Positions 18,340 through 27,022 are shown, counted from the stretch's first letter. The stretch is 33,397 nt of DNA from Rhodopila sp. (GCA_031291715.1 JARLIN010000179.1:1-33397); one strand, 5' to 3'. Made by a program: numbers and translations. The notes: a model not told the origin generated them from the letters alone.

Positions 18340-19803
18340 ATGATCGATCGGGGCCTGTTCAGGTCGGCCGGCTTCCGCTTCGGGGCGATCTACGCCCTGC
18401 TGCTTGCGCTCAGCGCCACGGCGCTCGCGCTGTTCCTGTGGTGGGCGACAGCCGGCCTGCTCGACCGCCAGACCGAGGCCGCGATCAACGCGGATGCCCA
18501 GGGCCTGTCGGAGCGTTGGGCAGATGGCGGTCTTCCCGCGCTGGTGGTGACCATCGAGGACCGCCTGGCGCAGAACATCGATGACGACGCGATCTATCTG
18601 CTGACCGACGCCAACATGAAACGCATCGCCGGCAACCTGGCAAGCTGGCCGCCCTCGGTGACCACGGCCGGGCCGTGGTATGAACTGCGGGTGATGCGCG
18701 CCGGCATAAGGTCATTGGCGAGCGTGCAGCGATATGAGTTGCCCGGCGGTTTCCACCTGCTGATCGGCCGCGACGTTCAGGTGCGCGCCCAGTTGCGAGC
18801 CCTGTTGACCGATGCACTGCTCTGGGCCGCCATCGTCGTGATTCTGATGGCGACCGTTGGCGCGCTGGTGGTGCGGAACCTGTTCCGCCGCACGCTGGCC
18901 AACATCTCAACCACCGCGGCTGCCATTGCCGGCGGTGACTTCGCCAAGCGGGTAAGGTTGACCGGCCGCGGCGATGAGTTCGATCAGGTCGCGGAAGTGA
19001 TCAACGAGATGCTGGACCGCATCGGCCGCCTGATGGACGGCGTGCGCCAGGTATCCAACGCCATCGCGCATGACCTGCGCACGCCGATCACCCGCGCCCG
19101 CACCCGCCTGGAGGACGCGGCGCTGCACGCCGAAACGCCAGATGATCTGCGAGCCGCGATCGAACGCGCCATTATGGACCTGGACGGAATCGTCGGCGTG
19201 TTCCAGGCGTTGCTGCGCATAGCGGAGATCGAAGCGGGATCCCGCCGGTCGTCGTTCGCCCGCCTCGACATCGTCCCGCTACTGGCCGAGGTGGCGGACC
19301 TGTATGACGCGCTGGCCGAGGAACGCGGCATCGTCCTGAAGGTGGAAACGCCGCCGGCGGTGCCGGCCTATGGCGACAAGGCAATGATCCAGCAGGCGAT
19401 CGCCAACCTCGTGGATAACGCCATGAAATTCTCGCCGGAAGGTGGGACCGTTCAGCTCAAGGTGTCGGTCTCCAGCATGGTGTTCATCGCGGTCAGCGAT
19501 CAGGGGCCAGGGATCCCGCCTGCTGAAAGGGAGAAGGCGACCAACCGTTTCTATCGTGGAGAATCCTCGCGCAGCACACCGGGATCGGGCCTCGGGCTGT
19601 CGCTGGTGCTGGCGGTCGCGCATCTACATGGCGGCGACTTGCGGCTGGAGGACAACAACCCCGGGCTGCGCGCCATCCTGACACTGCCGCTGCCGGATGA
19701 GGCGGAGGCAAGACGCTCCGCGGCATTGGCCGCGCCCCCTCTGGCTGCCCCCTCTCTGGCCGTGCCCCCCTCTCTAACCGCCCCCTCTGACCGCCCCCTC
19801 TAA
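18340..19803 (+). CDS. Sensor histidine kinase, partner of the response regulator
   Basis: Membrane histidine kinase of 487 residues. Order: TM1 (about 14-35), periplasmic sensor region (about 40-155), TM2 (about 158-178), HAMP (about 180-232), H-box SNAIAHDLRTPI with phospho-accepting H244, N-box NLVDNAMKFSP (N360 region), G1 DQGPGIP and G2 GSGLGLSLV. The sensor region has no recognisable named domain. The last 30 residues are an Ala/Pro/Ser-rich tail encoded by C-rich tandem repeats, and the stop codon lies inside the last repeat. The tail is not part of the conserved ATPase fold and may vary between strains. Confidence 0.93.
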   Translation: MIDRGLFRSAGFRFGAIYALLLALSATALALFLWWATAGLLDRQTEAAINADAQGLSERWADGGLPALVVTIEDRLAQNIDDDAIYLLTDANMKRIAGNLASWPPSVTTAGPWYELRVMRAGIRSLASVQRYELPGGFHLLIGRDVQVRAQLRALLTDALLWAAIVVILMATVGALVVRNLFRRTLANISTTAAAIAGGDFAKRVRLTGRGDEFDQVAEVINEMLDRIGRLMDGVRQVSNAIAHDLRTPITRARTRLEDAALHAETPDDLRAAIERAIMDLDGIVGVFQALLRIAEIEAGSRRSSFARLDIVPLLAEVADLYDALAEERGIVLKVETPPAVPAYGDKAMIQQAIANLVDNAMKFSPEGGTVQLKVSVSSMVFIAVSDQGPGIPPAEREKATNRFYRGESSRSTPGSGLGLSLVLAVAHLHGGDLRLEDNNPGLRAILTLPLPDEAEARRSAALAAPPLAAPSLAVPPSLTAPSDRPL

Positions 19804-19806
19804 CCG
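19729..19806 (+). repeat. C-rich imperfect tandem repeat at the 3' end of the kinase gene
   Basis: About five units of 13-18 bases built on the core CCGCCCCCTCT, each preceded by a GG, AA or GA step, run through the end of the histidine kinase gene. Unit length is not a multiple of three throughout, so gain or loss of one unit would change the reading frame and the position of the stop at 19801-19803. Confidence 0.75.
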
Positions 19807-19849
19807 CGTTGTCACGTGAAACACAGGACAAGGAGAGGCACGGTATGGC

Positions 19850-20194
19850 ATGGAAGAAACCATGTCCCCTGTCCGCTCGCTTACGACCGCTGGTCTGCTC
19901 GTTGCTCTTGGCACTTTGCCCACGATCGCTACCGGGCCGGCCGCCGCTCAGGCTCAGGTGATCCAGACGGGACCGATGGAGGTCACCAGCGACACGCCGG
20001 AATACTGCCTGCAGTTGCTTGACCGGGTCAGTGATCTGGTGCGCCTGGCGACCACCGCGGTGCCGCGGGAAGTGTCCGTCCTGACCACCGAAGGCCAGCG
20101 GATGTGCGATCATGGACAGACCCGCGGTGGCATCATGCGGCTGCGGCGGGCGCTGCTGCTGATGGAGGGCGGGGACGGCTCCGCTTATCGATAG
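19850..20194 (+). CDS. Small secreted protein of unknown function
   Basis: A 114-residue protein that I do not recognise. It has a likely signal peptide (LTTAGLLVALGTLPTIATGPAAAQA, cleavage about residue 35) and a mature part of about 80 residues with two cysteines (C53 in EYCLQLL, C86 in QRMCDHG) that could pair in the periplasm, followed by a basic helix GIMRLRRALLLM. ATG 19862 would also keep the signal peptide. An AAGGAG block at 19830-19835 could serve as ribosome site, although the spacing to 19850 is long (14 bases). It follows the two-component genes in the same direction and might belong to their output, but nothing in the sequence proves it. Confidence 0.65.
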   Translation: MEETMSPVRSLTTAGLLVALGTLPTIATGPAAAQAQVIQTGPMEVTSDTPEYCLQLLDRVSDLVRLATTAVPREVSVLTTEGQRMCDHGQTRGGIMRLRRALLLMEGGDGSAYR

Positions 20195-20207
20195 ATTTTT
20201 TCTATCG
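20189..20207 (+). other. AT-rich hairpin overlapping the small gene's stop
   Basis: Perfect 7-bp inverted repeat CGATAGA / TCTATCG around a TTTTT loop, beginning before the stop codon of the small secreted protein. It could end transcription weakly, but the following bases (TTGTATATG) are not a true T-run, so a terminator call is uncertain. Confidence 0.35.
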
Positions 20208-20225
20208 TTGTATATGTCCGCTTTC

Positions 20226-20254
20226 TTGCATTTGGCGGTTCGGGGGTCTCTAAA
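20226..20254 (+). promoter_or_regulatory. Possible promoter for the fds operon
   Basis: TTGCAT (20226-20231) and TCTAAA (20249-20254) are separated by 17 bases, in an unusually AT-rich stretch of a GC-rich window, about 160 bases before fdsG. The match to sigma-70-type boxes is only fair. The call rests on composition, spacing and position alone. Confidence 0.25.
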
Positions 20255-20295
20255 TACCCGATAAAGTAAATCAAAACTCACAGGAAACGCCCTCG

Positions 20296-20334
20296 CCACC
20301 CCCTCATCGTCATGGCCGGACGTGTCTCGGCCAT
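20296..20334. repeat. REP-like palindromic intergenic repeat, copy 1
   Basis: CACCCCCTCATCGTCATGG is followed by a 7-bp inverted repeat ATGGCCG (20312-20318) / CGGCCAT (20328-20334). GTCATGGCCGG-type palindromes are dispersed intergenic repeats in many alphaproteobacterial genomes. A related copy lies at 25271-25296. Confidence 0.6.
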
Positions 20335-20414
20335 TCGCGCACGAGCGAGCGGGTATGCAAGGCTGGATCAAACCCGGCCAACACGGCGTGGGAACAATAG
20401 CTCGGGAGGATGGA

Positions 20415-20885
20415 ATGGCCGAGTACGAGCCATGGAATGAGGATCGGGCAAAAGACATCATCGCTGCACACACCGGCATGGAAGGCTCAGCCTTGCCGAT
20501 CCTGCACGCATTGCAAGACGCCTTCGGCTGTATCCCGATGGAGACGGAGCCTCTTGTCGCCTCGGCGCTGAATATCAGCCGGGCCGAGGTTCATGGCATC
20601 GTGACTTTCTATCATGAGTTCCGGCGGAAACCGCCCGGACGGCATGTATTGCGGGTCTGCCGCGCCGAGGCATGCCAGTCGGTGGGCGCTGACGCGGTGG
20701 CGGCGCATCTGCGTGCCGCCCTGGCGGTGGACTGGCTCGGCACCTCGGCGGACGGCGCGGTGACCCTGGAACCGGTGTTTTGCCTGGGCCTGTGCGCCAC
20801 GGGCCCTTCGGCGCTGCTGGACGGTCAACCGGTTGGCCGGCTGAACGCCGCGCGGATCGACCGGATGCTGGAGACATTGTCGTGA
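20415..20885 (+). CDS. fdsG: NAD-dependent formate dehydrogenase gamma subunit (FdsG)
   Basis: NuoE-like 24-kDa subunit that carries a [2Fe-2S] cluster in the electron path from formate to NAD+. The 156-residue protein starts at ATG 20415, 5 bases after GGGAGG; the frame is open upstream but that part overlaps the REP-like repeat. Visible ligands are two Cys in CRAEAC (CX4C) and two in CLGLC (CX3C), the expected spacing. VTFYHEFRRKPPGRHVLRVCRAEACQ is the family's central block. It overlaps fdsB by 4 bp (GTGA) and begins the fdsG-B-A-fdhD-fdsD cluster. Confidence 0.93.
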   Translation: MAEYEPWNEDRAKDIIAAHTGMEGSALPILHALQDAFGCIPMETEPLVASALNISRAEVHGIVTFYHEFRRKPPGRHVLRVCRAEACQSVGADAVAAHLRAALAVDWLGTSADGAVTLEPVFCLGLCATGPSALLDGQPVGRLNAARIDRMLETLS

Positions 20886-22390
20886 CCCGCGTCTTCGTCC
20901 CACGCGACGCGGCGGCCCTGGCGCTGGGCGCGGATGACGTCGCGGCGGCACTGGCCCCGCATGCGGACATCGTGCGAACCGGCTCGCGCGGGTTGTTCTG
21001 GCTGGAACCGATGATCGAGGTCGAAACGCCGGAAGGCCGCATTGCCTACGGACCGGTCGAGGCTGACGACATCGCGGGGCTATTGGCGGATGGGTTGCTG
21101 GAGGGCAGAGCCGGGCGCCTGCGGCTGGGAGTCCCTGAAGCGATCCCATTCCTGGCGCGCCAGACGCGGCTCACCTTCGCCCGCTGCGGCATCGTCGATC
21201 CGCTGTCCCTGGATGACTACCGTGCCCATGGCGGAATGGCCGGGTTGGCCAAAGCCCGCGCACTCGGCCCGGTCGGGACGGTGGAAACCGTGCTGGCCTC
21301 CGGGTTGCGCGGCCGGGGCGGTGCCGGGTTTCCCACCGGCATCAAGTGGAAGACCACGGCCGAGGCGAAAGGCGACCGGAAATTCATCGTCTGCAACGCC
21401 GATGAGGGCGATTCCGGCACCTACGCCGACCGCATGCTGCTTGAGGGCGACCCGTTCAGTTTGATCGAGGGCATGGCGATCGCCGCGCTCGCCGTCGGGG
21501 CGTCTAAAGGGTACGTCTACACCCGCTCCGAATACCCGCACGCCGTCGCCACAGTCGACAAGGCGCTGGCCATCGCGCGCGCCGCCGGCATCCTGGGTGC
21601 CGGGTTCGATATCGAACAGCGTGTCGGCGCCGGCGCCTATGTCTGCGGCGAAGAAACGTCGCTCCTGGAAAGCCTGGAGGGTCGGCGCGGGCAGGTACGC
21701 GCCAAGCCACCCTTGCCGGCGCATAAGGGCCTGTTCGATTGCCCCACCGTGATCAACAACCTTGTCACCCTGGCCACCGTACCTTGCATCCTGCGTGACG
21801 GGGCGGCTGCGTATCAGGCGATCGGCATGGGACGCTCGCGCGGCACGATGCCGATCCAGTTGGCCGGCAACGTCCGCCATGGCGGACTGTTCGAGGCCGG
21901 GTTCGGCGTCACGCTTGGGGACCTGGTCAACGACATCGGCGGCGGCACCCTGTCCGGCCGCCCGATCCGCGCGGTGCAGGTCGGCGGTCCCCTGGGGGCC
22001 TATTTCCCGCCGTCGCTGTTCGACACACCATTTGACTATGAAGCCTTCGCCGCTCGCGACGGATTGATCGGCCATGGTGGCGTGGTGGTGTTCGACGACA
22101 CCGTGGACATGTCGCACCAGGCCCGCTTCGCCATGGAGTTCTGCGCCGCGGAATCCTGCGGCAAATGCACGCCGTGCCGCATCGGATCGGTGCGCGGAAT
22201 GGAGACGGTGGACAAGATCCTGGCGGGGCAGAACGTCGATGCCAACCTGGAACTGCTGCGCGACCTTTGCGACACGATGAAGTTTGGTTCGTTATGTGCC
22301 CTGGGAGGATTCATCCCCTACCCCGTGCTCAGCGCGATGAACTTCTTCCCCGAGGATTTCCGGCGCGGCCAGCGCCTCGCCGCCGAATAG
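20882..22390 (+). CDS. fdsB: NAD-dependent formate dehydrogenase beta subunit (FdsB)
   Basis: NuoF-like diaphorase subunit with FMN, NAD(H) site and a [4Fe-4S] cluster. About 502 residues from the GTG overlapping the fdsG stop. It opens with a thioredoxin-like domain (about 1-110), then GRGGAGFPTGIKWKTT (NAD(H)/FMN loop), CNADEGDSGTYADR, GAGAYVCGEETSLLESLEG (FMN binding), and the cluster motif ESCGKCTPCR with a final Cys in SLCALGG. It passes electrons from the FdsA clusters to NAD+. A 15-base gap with TAGGAG separates it from fdsA. Confidence 0.95.
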   Translation: MTRVFVPRDAAALALGADDVAAALAPHADIVRTGSRGLFWLEPMIEVETPEGRIAYGPVEADDIAGLLADGLLEGRAGRLRLGVPEAIPFLARQTRLTFARCGIVDPLSLDDYRAHGGMAGLAKARALGPVGTVETVLASGLRGRGGAGFPTGIKWKTTAEAKGDRKFIVCNADEGDSGTYADRMLLEGDPFSLIEGMAIAALAVGASKGYVYTRSEYPHAVATVDKALAIARAAGILGAGFDIEQRVGAGAYVCGEETSLLESLEGRRGQVRAKPPLPAHKGLFDCPTVINNLVTLATVPCILRDGAAAYQAIGMGRSRGTMPIQLAGNVRHGGLFEAGFGVTLGDLVNDIGGGTLSGRPIRAVQVGGPLGAYFPPSLFDTPFDYEAFAARDGLIGHGGVVVFDDTVDMSHQARFAMEFCAAESCGKCTPCRIGSVRGMETVDKILAGQNVDANLELLRDLCDTMKFGSLCALGGFIPYPVLSAMNFFPEDFRRGQRLAAE

Positions 22391-22405
22391 AATAGGAGAC
22401 TCCGG

Positions 22406-25246
22406 ATGCCCATGCTGCAGGAGATCGACTACGGGACGCCTGCCGTCACCGCCGGGGCGATGGTGACGCTGACGATCGACGACAACGCGGTGACGGTGCC
22501 GGAGGGCACGTCCATCATGCGGGCCTCGATGGAAGCCGGCATCAAGGTGCCGAAGCTGTGCGCCACCGATACGCTGAACAGTTTCGGTAGCTGCCGGCTG
22601 TGTCTGGTTGAGATCGACGGCCGGCCGGGCACGCCGGCATCCTGCACCACGCCGGTCGCGCCGGGGATGAAGGTCCGCACCGTTTCTGACAGGTTACGGA
22701 AGCTGCGTCGCGGGGTGATGGAACTTTACATCTCGGACCACCCGCTCGACTGCCTGACCTGCTCCGCCAACGGCAATTGCGAATTGCAGACCGCGGCCGG
22801 CGAGGTCGGGCTGCGCGACGTCCGCTACGGTTACGAGGGCGAGAACCATCTGTCCGCGGTGGTGGATGGGTCGAATCCGTATTTCAACTTCGATCCGGCG
22901 AAGTGCATCGTCTGCTCCCGTTGCGTCCGCGCCTGCGAGGAAGTCCAGGGCACCTTCGCGCTGACCATCCAGGGCCGCGGGTTCGAGTCCAAGGTCGCTG
23001 CCGGCATGGATGAGCCGTTCCTGACCAGCGAATGCGTTTCCTGCGGCGCCTGCGTGCAGGCCTGCCCGACCGCGACGCTGATCGAGAAATCCGTCGTCGA
23101 GATGGGCCAGCCGGAGCATTCGGTCGTTACCACCTGCGCCTATTGCGGCGTTGGCTGCAGCTTCAAGGCCGAAATGCGCGGCGATCAGGTGGTGCGCATG
23201 GTGCCATGGAAGGACGGCAAGGCGAACCATGGCCATTCCTGCGTCAAGGGCCGCTTCGCCTGGGGCTACGCCAACCATCCAGACCGTATCCTGAAGCCGA
23301 TGATCCGCGAAAAGATCACCGATCCGTGGCGGGAAGTGACGTGGGAGCAGGCGTTCGACCGCGTGGCCTCGGAGTTCAAGCGGATCCAGGCGAAGGCAGG
23401 CAAGGACTCGGTGGGCGTGATCACGTCCTCCCGCTGCACCGACGAGGAAGCCTATCTGGTGCAGAAGCTGGCGCGCACGGCATTCGGCAACAACAACACC
23501 GACACCTGCGCGCGCGTATGCCACTCGCCCACGGGATATGGATTGGGGAAGACGTTCGGCACGTCGGCCGGAACGCAGGATTTCGACAGTGTCGACGCAT
23601 CCGATGTGATCGTGGTGATCGGCGCCAACCCCACCGACGGCCATCCGGTGTTCGCCTCGCGCATGAAGAAGCGGCTGCGGCAGGGTGCGAAGCTGATCAT
23701 CATCGATCCGCGGCGGATCGACCTGGTGCGTACGCCGCATGTGGAGGCGTCGTATCATCTGCCGCTGCGGCCGGGCACCAACGTTTCGATGCTGACATCA
23801 CTGGCGCATGTCATCGTGACCGAAGGCCTGGTGGCGCAGTCCTTCGTCGCCGAACGTTGCGACGCCGAGGCCTTCGCCGACTGGGCCGCCTTCGTCTCCG
23901 AACCGCGGCATAGTCCGGAAGCGCTGGAAGCCACCACCGGCGTGCCGGCCGAACTGGTGCGCGGCGCGGCCCGGCTTTATGCCACCGGCGGCAACGGCGC
24001 GATCTATTACGGACTGGGCGTGACCGAGCACAGCCAGGGCAGCACCGCCGTCATGGCGATCGCGAATCTCGCGATGGCAACTGGCAATATCGGCCGCCGC
24101 GGCGTCGGCGTGAACCCGCTGCGCGGCCAGAACAATGTGCAAGGCAGCTGCGACATGGGCAGCTTCCCGCACGAGCTCCCCGGTTATCGCCATGTCAGCA
24201 ATCCCGCCGTGCGGGCGATCTACGAAGCTGAATGGGGCGTGAAGATCGATCCGGAACCCGGGCTGCGCATTCCGAACATGCTGGATGCGGCGCTGGATGG
24301 ATCGTTCCTCGGTCTTTATGTGCAGGGCGAAGACATCGCTCAGTCCGATCCCGACACAAAACACGTCACCCGCGGCCTGTCGGCGATGGAATGCGTCGTG
24401 GTACACGACCTGTTCCTGAACGAAACGGCCAACTACGCGCATGTCTTCCTGCCGGGGGCGTCGTTCCTGGAGAAGGACGGCACGTTCATTAACGCCGAAC
24501 GCCGCATCAACCGCGTACGGAAGGTGATGGCGCCACGCGCCGGGATGGGCGACTGGGAAGTGACCCAGGCGATCTCCAACGCCATGGGCTACAAGATGAA
24601 CTATACCCATCCGTCACAGATCATGGCGGAGATCGCACGCACGACTCCCACTTTCTCGGGCGTCTCCTATGAGAAGCTGGAGAAGGAAGCGGTGCAGTGG
24701 CCGTGTAACGATGCGGCGCCGGATGGCACGCCGATCATGCACATCGATCATTTCGTGCGCGGCAAGGGCAATTTCGTGATCACCGAGTATGTTCCCACCG
24801 ATGAGAAGGTTGGGCCTCGCTTCCCGCTGCTGCTGACGACCGGGCGCATCCTGTCGCAATACAACGTCGGTGCGCAGACGAGGCGGACGGCTAATGTCGT
24901 GTGGCATGCGCAAGACCTGCTGGAAATCCACCCGCATGACGCGGAGGAGCGCGGCGTGCACGACGGCGATTGGGTCCGGCTGAAAAGTCGTGCCGGTGAG
25001 ACGACCTTGCGGGCCACCGTGACCGAGCGGGTCGCACCAGGTGTCGTCTATACGACGTTCCATCATCCGACGACGCAGGCCAACGTGGTCACGACGGAGT
25101 ATTCCGATTGGGCGACGAACTGTCCGGAATACAAAGTCACGGCGGTGCAGGTTTCGCCATCGAACGGACCATCGGATTGGCAGGTCGCCTATCGCGCCCT
25201 ATCCGCGGAAAGCCGGCGGATCGAGGCGGTGCCGGCCGGTGAGTGA
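22406..25246 (+). CDS. fdsA: NAD-dependent formate dehydrogenase alpha (catalytic, molybdopterin) subunit (FdsA)
   Basis: Catalytic subunit, 946 residues, oxidising formate to CO2. The N-terminus resembles NuoG: a [2Fe-2S] site (C52, C63, C66, C80), a His-Cys3 cluster (H112, C116, C119, C125) and two ferredoxin-type clusters (C167/170/173/177 and C210/213/216/220). The formate dehydrogenase [4Fe-4S] site follows (C244, C247, C251, C279). The metal ligand is C372 with the adjacent H373 in ARVCHSPTGYG, so this is a Cys- and not a Sec-enzyme. The bis-MGD domains fill the rest, with a molydopterin-binding C-terminal barrel (LLLTTGRILSQYN onward). TAGGAG at 22393-22398 precedes the ATG. Mo rather than W is expected for the group but cannot be read from sequence. 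Confidence 0.96.
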   Translation: MPMLQEIDYGTPAVTAGAMVTLTIDDNAVTVPEGTSIMRASMEAGIKVPKLCATDTLNSFGSCRLCLVEIDGRPGTPASCTTPVAPGMKVRTVSDRLRKLRRGVMELYISDHPLDCLTCSANGNCELQTAAGEVGLRDVRYGYEGENHLSAVVDGSNPYFNFDPAKCIVCSRCVRACEEVQGTFALTIQGRGFESKVAAGMDEPFLTSECVSCGACVQACPTATLIEKSVVEMGQPEHSVVTTCAYCGVGCSFKAEMRGDQVVRMVPWKDGKANHGHSCVKGRFAWGYANHPDRILKPMIREKITDPWREVTWEQAFDRVASEFKRIQAKAGKDSVGVITSSRCTDEEAYLVQKLARTAFGNNNTDTCARVCHSPTGYGLGKTFGTSAGTQDFDSVDASDVIVVIGANPTDGHPVFASRMKKRLRQGAKLIIIDPRRIDLVRTPHVEASYHLPLRPGTNVSMLTSLAHVIVTEGLVAQSFVAERCDAEAFADWAAFVSEPRHSPEALEATTGVPAELVRGAARLYATGGNGAIYYGLGVTEHSQGSTAVMAIANLAMATGNIGRRGVGVNPLRGQNNVQGSCDMGSFPHELPGYRHVSNPAVRAIYEAEWGVKIDPEPGLRIPNMLDAALDGSFLGLYVQGEDIAQSDPDTKHVTRGLSAMECVVVHDLFLNETANYAHVFLPGASFLEKDGTFINAERRINRVRKVMAPRAGMGDWEVTQAISNAMGYKMNYTHPSQIMAEIARTTPTFSGVSYEKLEKEAVQWPCNDAAPDGTPIMHIDHFVRGKGNFVITEYVPTDEKVGPRFPLLLTTGRILSQYNVGAQTRRTANVVWHAQDLLEIHPHDAEERGVHDGDWVRLKSRAGETTLRATVTERVAPGVVYTTFHHPTTQANVVTTEYSDWATNCPEYKVTAVQVSPSNGPSDWQVAYRALSAESRRIEAVPAGE

Positions 25247-25384
25247 GATGGCCGGGCATGGCTGGACACGTCACCCCCTCACTGTCATGGCCGGGGATGA
25301 CGTTGAGAGGTCGGTGCGCCCGCTCAAAATACGCTCCGGCTGGTCGTTTAACCTGATACGCATGGGGCCGGGCCGGGCCATGAC
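25246..25384. repeat. REP-like repeat cluster between fdsA and fdhD
   Basis: TCACCCCCTCACTGTCATGG at 25271-25290, continuing CCGGGG, repeats the element at 20296-20320 with a few differences. A further ATGGCCGGG lies at 25248-25256. The exact inverse of GTCATGGCC (25284-25292) appears as GGCCATGAC at 25376-25384, so the spacer between fdsA and fdhD can fold as a large inverted repeat with about 83 bases between the arms. No gene is seen here. Confidence 0.55.
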
Positions 25385-25407
25385 ACACAAACGGACCACG
25401 TCCTTCC

Positions 25408-26226
25408 ATGCCTGACCCCGTCGTCTCTGTCCCGCGCGTCGCGTGGCGCGGCGACACGGCCTCCCATGGGGTGCGCGTGGTGCCGCGGGAAACGCCGGTC
25501 GCGCTAACCTATAACCGCACGACGCACGCGGTGATGCTCGCGTCCCCTGCCGATCTGGAGGATTTCGCGATTGGCTTCAGCCTGTCGGAAGGCATCATTC
25601 GCCACGCCGGGGACATCCATGCGCTGGAGGTCGTCGAGGTGCCAGACGGCATCGAATGCCGCATGGACCTCGCGCCCGACAGGCTGGACGCACTGACCAG
25701 GCGACAGAGACGTCTCGCCGGCCCCAGCGGCTGCGGCCTGTGCGGGCTGGACAGCCTGGCGGCGGCGATCCGGCCGGCACCACCCGTCTCGGCGGGTCGG
25801 ACCTTCACGTCCACCATGGTGCAGGACGCCATGCAGGCCATGCCAGCCGCACAGACGATGAATGCTGCCACACGCGCGGTTCACGCCGCGGCGTTCTGGA
25901 CGGCGGAACAAGGACTGATCGCGCTGCGGGAGGATGTCGGCCGCCACAACGCGCTGGATAAACTCTCCGGCGCGCTGGTTCGCCTCGGCGTGGCCGCGGC
26001 GAACGGCCTGCTGCTGCTGTCCAGCCGCGTTTCGGTCGAGATGGTGCAAAAAGCGGCCACGCTCGGCGCCCCGGTGATCGTGGCGATCTCCGCGCCAACG
26101 TCGTTGGCCATCGACGTCGCCACCGCCGCCAACATGACCCTGATCGGCGTGGCGCGCCCGGACGGGTTCGAGGTCTTTACTTATCCGGATCGGATCAGCA
26201 CACGGACGGTGCAGCATGTCGCCTGA
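25408..26226 (+). CDS. fdhD: Formate dehydrogenase accessory sulfurtransferase FdhD (FdsC)
   Basis: Delivers sulfur to the molybdenum cofactor of formate dehydrogenase, required for active FdsA. 272 residues with the family's VPRETPVALTYN N-terminal block, IGFSLSEGII, the CxxC motif in GPSGCGLCG (C109 and C112), FWTAEQGLIALREDVGRHNALDKL and LLLSSRVSVEMVQKA. The start ATG at 25408 gives a normal N-terminus. It sits after the REP-like spacer and overlaps fdsD by 11 bp, in the order known for fdsGBACD loci, where this position is called fdsC. Confidence 0.94.
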   Translation: MPDPVVSVPRVAWRGDTASHGVRVVPRETPVALTYNRTTHAVMLASPADLEDFAIGFSLSEGIIRHAGDIHALEVVEVPDGIECRMDLAPDRLDALTRRQRRLAGPSGCGLCGLDSLAAAIRPAPPVSAGRTFTSTMVQDAMQAMPAAQTMNAATRAVHAAAFWTAEQGLIALREDVGRHNALDKLSGALVRLGVAAANGLLLLSSRVSVEMVQKAATLGAPVIVAISAPTSLAIDVATAANMTLIGVARPDGFEVFTYPDRISTRTVQHVA

Positions 26227-26431
26227 CAAACTGGCCTACATGGCCAACCAGATCGGCCATTTCTTCCAATCCCAGAAGCACGACACAGCCGCAGCCGCCA
26301 TCGAGGATCACCTGCTGAAGTTCTGGGACCCCCGCATGCGCAAGACGCTGCTCGAGAATCTGGACAAAGTCCAACTCGACCCTCTGGTGCGCCAGGCGGC
26401 GGAGCGGATGCGCGATTCTCAGCCGGCCTGA
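26216..26431 (+). CDS. fdsD: NAD-dependent formate dehydrogenase delta subunit (FdsD)
   Basis: Small soluble subunit or accessory protein of the Fds complex, 71 residues. The sequence pattern KLAYMANQIGHFFQSQKHD, then AIEDHLLKFWDPRMRKTLLENL, is typical of FdsD. It starts within the last codons of fdhD and its 3' end overlaps the trmO stop by 13 bp on the opposite strand. It closes the fds cluster. Confidence 0.9.
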   Translation: MSPDKLAYMANQIGHFFQSQKHDTAAAAIEDHLLKFWDPRMRKTLLENLDKVQLDPLVRQAAERMRDSQPA

Positions 26432-26925
26432 CCGGTATTGCGGTTTCGCGTGGCGTGCGGACCAAGCCAGCCCATCGTCGCGCCAGGCTCGCTGTCCGTG
26501 GTCGGCAGATAGGGCTTGATGTCGAGTAACGGCGTTCCGTCAACGCAGTCCAGGTAGCGGACTTTCAGTCCATCCGGGCCATCGAACCCATCGAACGCCA
26601 CGACCGACAAGCCGATGGGGTTGGGCCGCCATGGCGCACGCGACGAAAACACCCCACGGGGTTCCGGATCGAAGGGCGGCGTGAACACCAGCCGTGGCTG
26701 CGTCACCTGATCCAGCCAGTACAGCAGGATCAGGTGGGAGAAGCCTTCAAGGCTTCGCAACCCTTCCAGGAAGTCGGGGAACACGCAAACGCGGCAGACC
26801 GGCGCCGGATCGTGCTGCCGGCCATTACGCGGGCACTCGGCGATCGCTCGCCAAGGGGTGTGCAGCGTGCCGATGGGATGGAGGGCGAAACCGGTCAAGA
26901 CGTGTCCTTGCCGCACAGTGTCCAT
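26419..26925 (-). CDS. trmO: tRNA (N6-threonylcarbamoyladenosine37-N6)-methyltransferase TrmO
   Basis: SAM-dependent methylation of t6A37 in some tRNAs (TsaA/UPF0066 fold). 168 residues with HPIGTLHTPW, the acidic/aromatic core SLEGFSHLILLYWLDQ, and the family signature SSRAPWRPNPIGLSVV followed by YLDCVDGTPLLDIKPYLP. No strong Shine-Dalgarno is seen before the ATG at 26925. The 3' end overlaps fdsD tail to tail by 13 bp, so the two convergent transcripts must run into each other or end inside the genes. Confidence 0.9.
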   Translation of the reverse strand: MDTVRQGHVLTGFALHPIGTLHTPWRAIAECPRNGRQHDPAPVCRVCVFPDFLEGLRSLEGFSHLILLYWLDQVTQPRLVFTPPFDPEPRGVFSSRAPWRPNPIGLSVVAFDGFDGPDGLKVRYLDCVDGTPLLDIKPYLPTTDSEPGATMGWLGPHATRNRNTGQAG

Positions 26926-27022
26926 GGGGGATCATGTGCGGCCAGCAGCGTGACGGCAAGCGTCGTGTTACGCCGCCGATGCGTGGCCTGATATGCGACG
27001 CAGAGGTCGTCGGATACCTCAT

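Noticed and set aside
19729-19806. CRISPR-like array
   Set aside because: Units are 13-18 bases, C-rich, have no unique spacers and lie within the kinase coding region.
22694-23758. Minus-strand frame of 354 codons opposite fdsA
   Set aside because: fdsA carries clear cluster and cofactor motifs here; the opposite frame is a composition effect.
22406-25246. Selenocysteine formate dehydrogenase
   Set aside because: The metal-ligand position is a Cys codon (C372) and the frame has no in-frame TGA.
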